The notes below the pieces were generated by a model. It was not told the DNA's origin. It ran no database searches and saw nothing but the letters and a program-made list of their open reading frames with translations. Below, piece after piece: positions 51,883 through 55,487 of a stretch of 55,487 nt of DNA. Origin of the DNA: an uncultured Christensenella sp. GTDB taxonomy: Bacteria; Bacillota; Clostridia; Christensenellales; UBA1242. The stretch is taken from positions 1 through 55,487 of the forward strand of contig CASFHD010000005.1 of the NCBI GenBank assembly GCA_949294455.1, read 5' to 3'. The position numbers were made by a program, and so were the translations under genes. Each line of letters starts with the position of its first letter. Position 1 is the stretch's first letter.

Positions 51883-53660
51883 TAGGATTTATAGGTAACA
51901 GTTGTGAACAAAATTTAATTGATGCACTCTACAAACTTGAATATAGAGGGTATGATTCTGCAGGTATTAGTGTTGTTAAAAATGGAAAAATAGACACCAT
52001 AAAAACATCAGGGGAAATTAAAAATTTAGATGAAATGTTAACAACAAGAAATTCAAACACTGCAGGAATAGCACATACACGATGGGCTACTCATGGTGCT
52101 TCAAATGTATTTAATGCACACCCTCACAATAGTTGCAACAATAAAATTTCGATTGTTCATAATGGCATAATAGAAAATTATATAGAATTAAAGCAAACTT
52201 TAATCAAAAAAGGAGTAGTATTTTATTCAGAAACAGACAGTGAAGTAATCCCTAATCTAATTTATAAATCTAATAATAAAAGTTTTGTAAGAAAATTTAT
52301 TTCTGCGTGCAACTTGTTAAAAGGTAGTTATGCAATAGCGTGCTTAAATTCAATAGAAAAAAAATTGTACCTTGCAAAAAATAAAAGTCCATTATACATA
52401 TCTAAATTAAATACTGGCGAAATGATGTGTGCAAGCGACATAATTTGCTTTGAGGGGAAAGCTGTAGATTATTACACTCTTGAAGATGGAGAGTTTGCTG
52501 TTGTATCTAAAAATGATATAAGATTTTACAATAGTTCTTTCAAAATTATTAAAAAACAATCAAGCAAACTTGGTAAGTTTGATTTCTCATTTGATTTAGG
52601 GAATTTTTCACATTATATGGAAAAGGAAATTTGTGAAATACCAAAATGTATAGATAATCTTGCTAAAATTTATTCATCAAAACATTTAACAGAAACTTTA
52701 ATAAATTTAAATATTAATTCTTTTAATAAAATAAAAATTATTGGTTGCGGAACAGCATATCACGCTTCTTGTATGGGTGAAAAGTTGTTACAAGATGTTT
52801 TAAAAGTTGATGTATCAAGTTTTGTGGCAAGTGAATTTAGATATTCAAAGCAATTAATAGATAATTCTACACTTTGTATTTTTGTAAGTCAAAGTGGAGA
52901 GACTGCTGATACTTTAGAGGCTTTAAAGTTGGCAATTGAATTAGGCGCTTCTACTTTAGTAATAACTAATACTATGCATAGTACTATGGCTAAATTAGCA
53001 CATATTGTATTGCCTACTTGTGCTGGAGTCGAAAAGTCCGTCGCATCAACTAAAGCCTATGTGTGTCAAATATGCGTGTTTTATATTTTAAAGTGCTGGT
53101 TTGATTCTCAAATAAATAAAAAATGTTTTAATTTTTATGAAAATTTAGAAAATTTATCAATCTTGTTGCAAAATCAAAAATATGATTATTTAGATAATTT
53201 CGTTAAATTGTTAAATGATTTAGGTGAATTATATTTCATTGGTAGAGATAAAGATTTTATAACTTGTAATGAGGCTTGTTTAAAATTAAAAGAAGTAACC
53301 TATGTAAATGCTAATTCTTATCCTGCCGGAGAATTAAAACACGGATTTTTGGCGCTAATTAATCAATCTTCATATATGTTTGTTGTTGCTACCGAATATT
53401 ATTTATTAGAAAAAACTTTAAACGCACTTAAAGAAGCGTCATCAAGAGGTGCTAATATAATTTTAGTAACGCAATTTAAAAAAGAAGTATCATCAATGTG
53501 TGAAAATGTTAAATTTATATATCTTCCTTGTTTTGATGAAGATTTAATGAGCATTGTTTCAATTATTCCTTTTCAATTATTAAGTTATAAACTTAGCGTA
53601 TCAAAAAATATTAATCCTGATAAACCTAGAAATCTTGCGAAAAGTGTTACAGTAGAATAG
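51870..53660 (+). CDS. glmS: Glutamine-fructose-6-phosphate aminotransferase
   Basis: Makes glucosamine-6-phosphate from fructose-6-phosphate and glutamine, the first step of amino sugar synthesis. The start is fixed at ATG 51870, because the N-terminal nucleophile Cys must follow Met (MCGIVGFIG); GAGGAG lies 5 bases ahead. The class II amidotransferase domain carries HTRWATHG and the loop HNGIIENY. The two sugar-isomerase (SIS) domains carry GCGTAYHA and VSQSGETADT, and the end is KPRNLAKSVTVE, the family's catalytic tail. Overlap with glmM leaves no room for a glmS ribozyme, so control must be of another kind. Confidence 0.97.
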   Translation: MCGIVGFIGNSCEQNLIDALYKLEYRGYDSAGISVVKNGKIDTIKTSGEIKNLDEMLTTRNSNTAGIAHTRWATHGASNVFNAHPHNSCNNKISIVHNGIIENYIELKQTLIKKGVVFYSETDSEVIPNLIYKSNNKSFVRKFISACNLLKGSYAIACLNSIEKKLYLAKNKSPLYISKLNTGEMMCASDIICFEGKAVDYYTLEDGEFAVVSKNDIRFYNSSFKIIKKQSSKLGKFDFSFDLGNFSHYMEKEICEIPKCIDNLAKIYSSKHLTETLINLNINSFNKIKIIGCGTAYHASCMGEKLLQDVLKVDVSSFVASEFRYSKQLIDNSTLCIFVSQSGETADTLEALKLAIELGASTLVITNTMHSTMAKLAHIVLPTCAGVEKSVASTKAYVCQICVFYILKCWFDSQINKKCFNFYENLENLSILLQNQKYDYLDNFVKLLNDLGELYFIGRDKDFITCNEACLKLKEVTYVNANSYPAGELKHGFLALINQSSYMFVVATEYYLLEKTLNALKEASSRGANIILVTQFKKEVSSMCENVKFIYLPCFDEDLMSIVSIIPFQLLSYKLSVSKNINPDKPRNLAKSVTVE

Positions 53661-53696
53661 TTGTCACTTATGCATATTTTTGTAAATTTTATATGT

Positions 53697-53702
53697 TATA
53701 AT
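53697..53702 (+). promoter_or_regulatory. Extended -10 promoter of the stalk protein gene
   Basis: TATAAT at 53697-53702 is preceded by TG at 53694-53695 (extended -10). No good -35 is visible. GAGG precedes the ATG at 53718. Confidence 0.45.
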
Positions 53703-53717
53703 TCAGCGAGGTATTTT

Positions 53718-55178
53718 ATGAAAAACACTGAAGATATTGAAGTAGTTATTGAAAATTTGAAAGATGATATAAAGTCATTGCGACACGGCGGACAAGACAA
53801 TTCTAGCATTTTTAGCAAAATAGAAGAAGCGAAAGATGAATGTAAATCTTATACAAATACAGCAGTGGCAAGTGCAAAAAGTGAATGTGAAACTTATACA
53901 GATAATGCAATTGCAACACATACAGCAACTAGTAATTCATACACTGACACAGCTGTAGAGAATGCAATAACCGAGTGTAAAGAATATTCTGATACATCAG
54001 TAACTAATGCAAAAAACGAGTGTAAAACTTATACTGATAATGCAATTGAAACACATACAACAACTAGTAACACATATACTGACACAGCTGTAGAGAATGC
54101 AATAACCGAGTGTAAAGAATATTCAGATACTAATCTAGTTAATTCAAAAAGTTATACTGATAGTGAAATAGCAGATTTAAAATCAGAAAGTCAGCAATAT
54201 ACAAATGATTCAATAACAAGTGTTAAAGCGCAAATGTGGGCGTATGTAGATGTGGCAGCAGCTTCTACAAAAAATGATTGTAATAATTATACAGATACAT
54301 CAGTAACTAATGCAAAAGAAGAATGTAAAAGTTATACAGATAATGCTATTGAAACACAAACAACAACTAGTAACACATATACTGACACAGCTGTAGAGAA
54401 TGCTATAACAGAATGTAAAGAATATTCAGATACTAATCTAGTTAATTCAAAAAGTTATACAGATAGTGAAATTACGGATTTAAAAACAGAAAGTCAATTA
54501 TATACTGATAATTCAGTAAGTTCAGCAAAAGGACAGATGACTGCTTATGTCGATGTTGCGGCGGCATCTACTAAAAATGATTGTAATAACTATACAGATA
54601 CATCAGTAACTAATGCGAAAAACGAGTGTAAAACTTATACTGATAATGCTATAGCAAATATAAAAACAGAGTACAAAAGTTATGTGGACACACAGGATTC
54701 TGAACTTAAAAGTTCTATTGAAGAATTGCAGTTTATTGTTGGTTCTGGTGTTTCTGGCGGCAGTGCAGGTGTTGAAAGATTTTCAGCGTTTGGAAGGTGT
54801 AATGACAAATTAGAAATTTATTGTTTGGCTGAATATTATAGGTTTGCTCCTAAAAAAGGATTTTTAAATTTAACTATAAGTGTTCCGCCTAATACAAGTA
54901 TTAATAGTTTTGATATGATACAACAAACTAAATTAAACGAATTGTTAGGGTTAAATTTTGTGCTGGAAGGAAATTATATAACAGGAACGTGGAATTGTAA
55001 TCCATATCCTTCAAAAGAAAACAGATTAGGAGTAATTCCTGTTTGTAGAGTTTATAACAATATGATTGCAGTAGGTCGTGTAACAAATGCCACTACGGGT
55101 GGAATTGGTGGGTGGCCAATAGGATACTTCTCAAATTATGTGGTACAAATGACTAATGTTTATGTGGAGGAAGCATAA
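53718..55178 (+). CDS. Repetitive coiled stalk protein with C-terminal head domain
   Basis: A 486-residue protein, start ATG 53718 with GAGG 6 bases ahead. Residues about 35-330 consist of an 11-12-residue motif, variants of AKxECKxYTDNAI and NSKSYTDSEI, with aliphatic residues at regular positions. This is the pattern of a trimeric coiled stalk as in phage tail fibres. A larger unit of 101 residues is repeated almost exactly. After GSGVSGGSAG comes a compact C-terminal domain (about 350-486) rich in aromatic residues (IYCLAEYYRFAP, TGGIGGWPIGYFSNY), a possible binding head. There is no signal peptide or anchor. It may be a domesticated tail-fibre or contractile-injection adhesin, but no such genes are nearby in the window. 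Confidence 0.72.
   Translation: MKNTEDIEVVIENLKDDIKSLRHGGQDNSSIFSKIEEAKDECKSYTNTAVASAKSECETYTDNAIATHTATSNSYTDTAVENAITECKEYSDTSVTNAKNECKTYTDNAIETHTTTSNTYTDTAVENAITECKEYSDTNLVNSKSYTDSEIADLKSESQQYTNDSITSVKAQMWAYVDVAAASTKNDCNNYTDTSVTNAKEECKSYTDNAIETQTTTSNTYTDTAVENAITECKEYSDTNLVNSKSYTDSEITDLKTESQLYTDNSVSSAKGQMTAYVDVAAASTKNDCNNYTDTSVTNAKNECKTYTDNAIANIKTEYKSYVDTQDSELKSSIEELQFIVGSGVSGGSAGVERFSAFGRCNDKLEIYCLAEYYRFAPKKGFLNLTISVPPNTSINSFDMIQQTKLNELLGLNFVLEGNYITGTWNCNPYPSKENRLGVIPVCRVYNNMIAVGRVTNATTGGIGGWPIGYFSNYVVQMTNVYVEEA
54063..54668 (+). repeat. Tandem 303-bp (101-codon) repeat inside the stalk gene
   Basis: The segment beginning ACTAGTAACACATATACTG at 54063 recurs at 54366, in frame, with only scattered changes. 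The unit encodes one set of stalk motifs. Equal recombination between copies could change stalk length. Confidence 0.8.
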
Positions 55179-55429
55179 TGTTAAATGTTCCTTCTTTAGA
55201 AAAAAAACAGGCATATAATTTTTTTAAAAACGAAATAAAACTATTAGAATTTTGGCTATCAAGTTTGTATGAAAAAGAGAAAATTAAACTCGTAAATAAT
55301 TTAAATACTAAAACAAGTTTGATTGTAAAAACTGTTGATAAAAATAAATTATACAAATTAAATCGTATAGCGAGTGTAAAACTTAACAGAATATTAGAAT
55401 TAAAAAAATTAATTAAACAATATATTTAA
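55178..55429 (+). CDS. Small basic helical protein coupled to the stalk gene
   Basis: An 83-residue Lys/Leu-rich protein, probably all helical (YNFFKNEIKLLEFWLSSLY, LKKLIKQYI). There is no signal peptide or membrane segment. Its ATG overlaps the stalk gene stop by one base (TAATG) and GGAGG is 7 bases ahead, so it is translationally coupled. It could be an assembly chaperone or partner, as tail-fibre genes often have, but that is inference. The remaining DNA to the window end (55430-55487) is AT-only with nothing visible. Confidence 0.65.
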   Translation: MLNVPSLEKKQAYNFFKNEIKLLEFWLSSLYEKEKIKLVNNLNTKTSLIVKTVDKNKLYKLNRIASVKLNRILELKKLIKQYI

Positions 55430-55487
55430 AATTAAAATATATAAAATTATAGTATAATAAAAACATAATATAATATTAAAAAATAAT

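Noticed and set aside
53830..54690. Repeat array that might look like CRISPR
   Set aside because: The repeats are in-frame coding repeats of the stalk protein, not short palindromic repeats with unique spacers. No CRISPR array or cas gene was seen anywhere in the window.

Overview
This window looks like a chromosome segment of an uncultured, very AT-rich, spore-forming member of the Clostridia (Bacillota). The evidence is AT-rich intergenic DNA, AGGAGG-type ribosome sites, TTGACA/TATAAT promoters, a SpoIVB sporulation protease (9374-10582), a lone Spo0A-type DNA-binding domain (44317-44676) and Gram-positive style lipoproteins. TGA appears to be used as a normal stop. No species can be named from the sequence alone.

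Left chromosomal part (1-14867): a small membrane protein with an AT-hook-like tail; gyrB, a RelA/SpoT-type HD hydrolase and gyrA in one tightly overlapping unit; pnp and rpsO on the minus strand; divergent spoIVB; a lipoprotein; tRNA-Gly(CCC); two orphan genes; and a Fic protein fused to an ImmA/IrrE-like domain that has lost its zinc motif.

Central mobile element (14868-30873, about 16 kb): an integrative mobilizable element inserted at the 3' end of tRNA-Arg(UCG). A 46-bp copy of the tRNA 3' half marks the far end (14868-14913), and the intact tRNA lies at 30828-30904 beside the integrase. The right side holds the mobility genes: a sigma-factor-like regulator behind a structured leader, a MobC-like protein, a MobL/MobP-type relaxase, a probable oriT, a catalytically dead recombinase paralogue, an excisionase and the integrase. 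The left side holds cargo: a membrane protein, a HipBA toxin-antitoxin pair with its own operator, a Gabija-type GajA/GajB pair directly downstream of it, a SLOG protein, and an EcoRI-type adenine methyltransferase paired with a DUF262-HNH nuclease. A second complete tyrosine recombinase with an attenuator-like leader sits between cargo and mobility genes. No type IV secretion genes are present, so transfer would need a helper element.

Right chromosomal part (30905-55487): a broken tandem tRNA-Arg copy; signal peptidase I; an acyltransferase/glycosyltransferase pair; a zinc-ribbon membrane protein; a small 2[4Fe-4S] ferredoxin; a short archaeal-type valyl-tRNA synthetase; a nucleotide-kinase-like protein; a short YigZ/IMPACT protein; a CmpB-type membrane protein; L-lactate dehydrogenase; an LD-carboxypeptidase; a frameshifted DNA alkylation repair pseudogene; a membrane-anchored protein; the Spo0A_C protein; an HtrA-like lipoprotein protease; a heterodimeric ABC exporter; glmM-glmS for amino sugar supply to the wall; and a repetitive coiled stalk protein coupled to a small gene.

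The strongest leads are the defence-loaded mobile element (HipBA-Gabija operon, DUF262-HNH plus methyltransferase, SLOG), the unassigned structured RNA ahead of the sigma-like gene, the pseudo-ImmA-Fic fusion, and the lone Spo0A effector domain. All homology statements come from motif recognition by eye; no database search was run.
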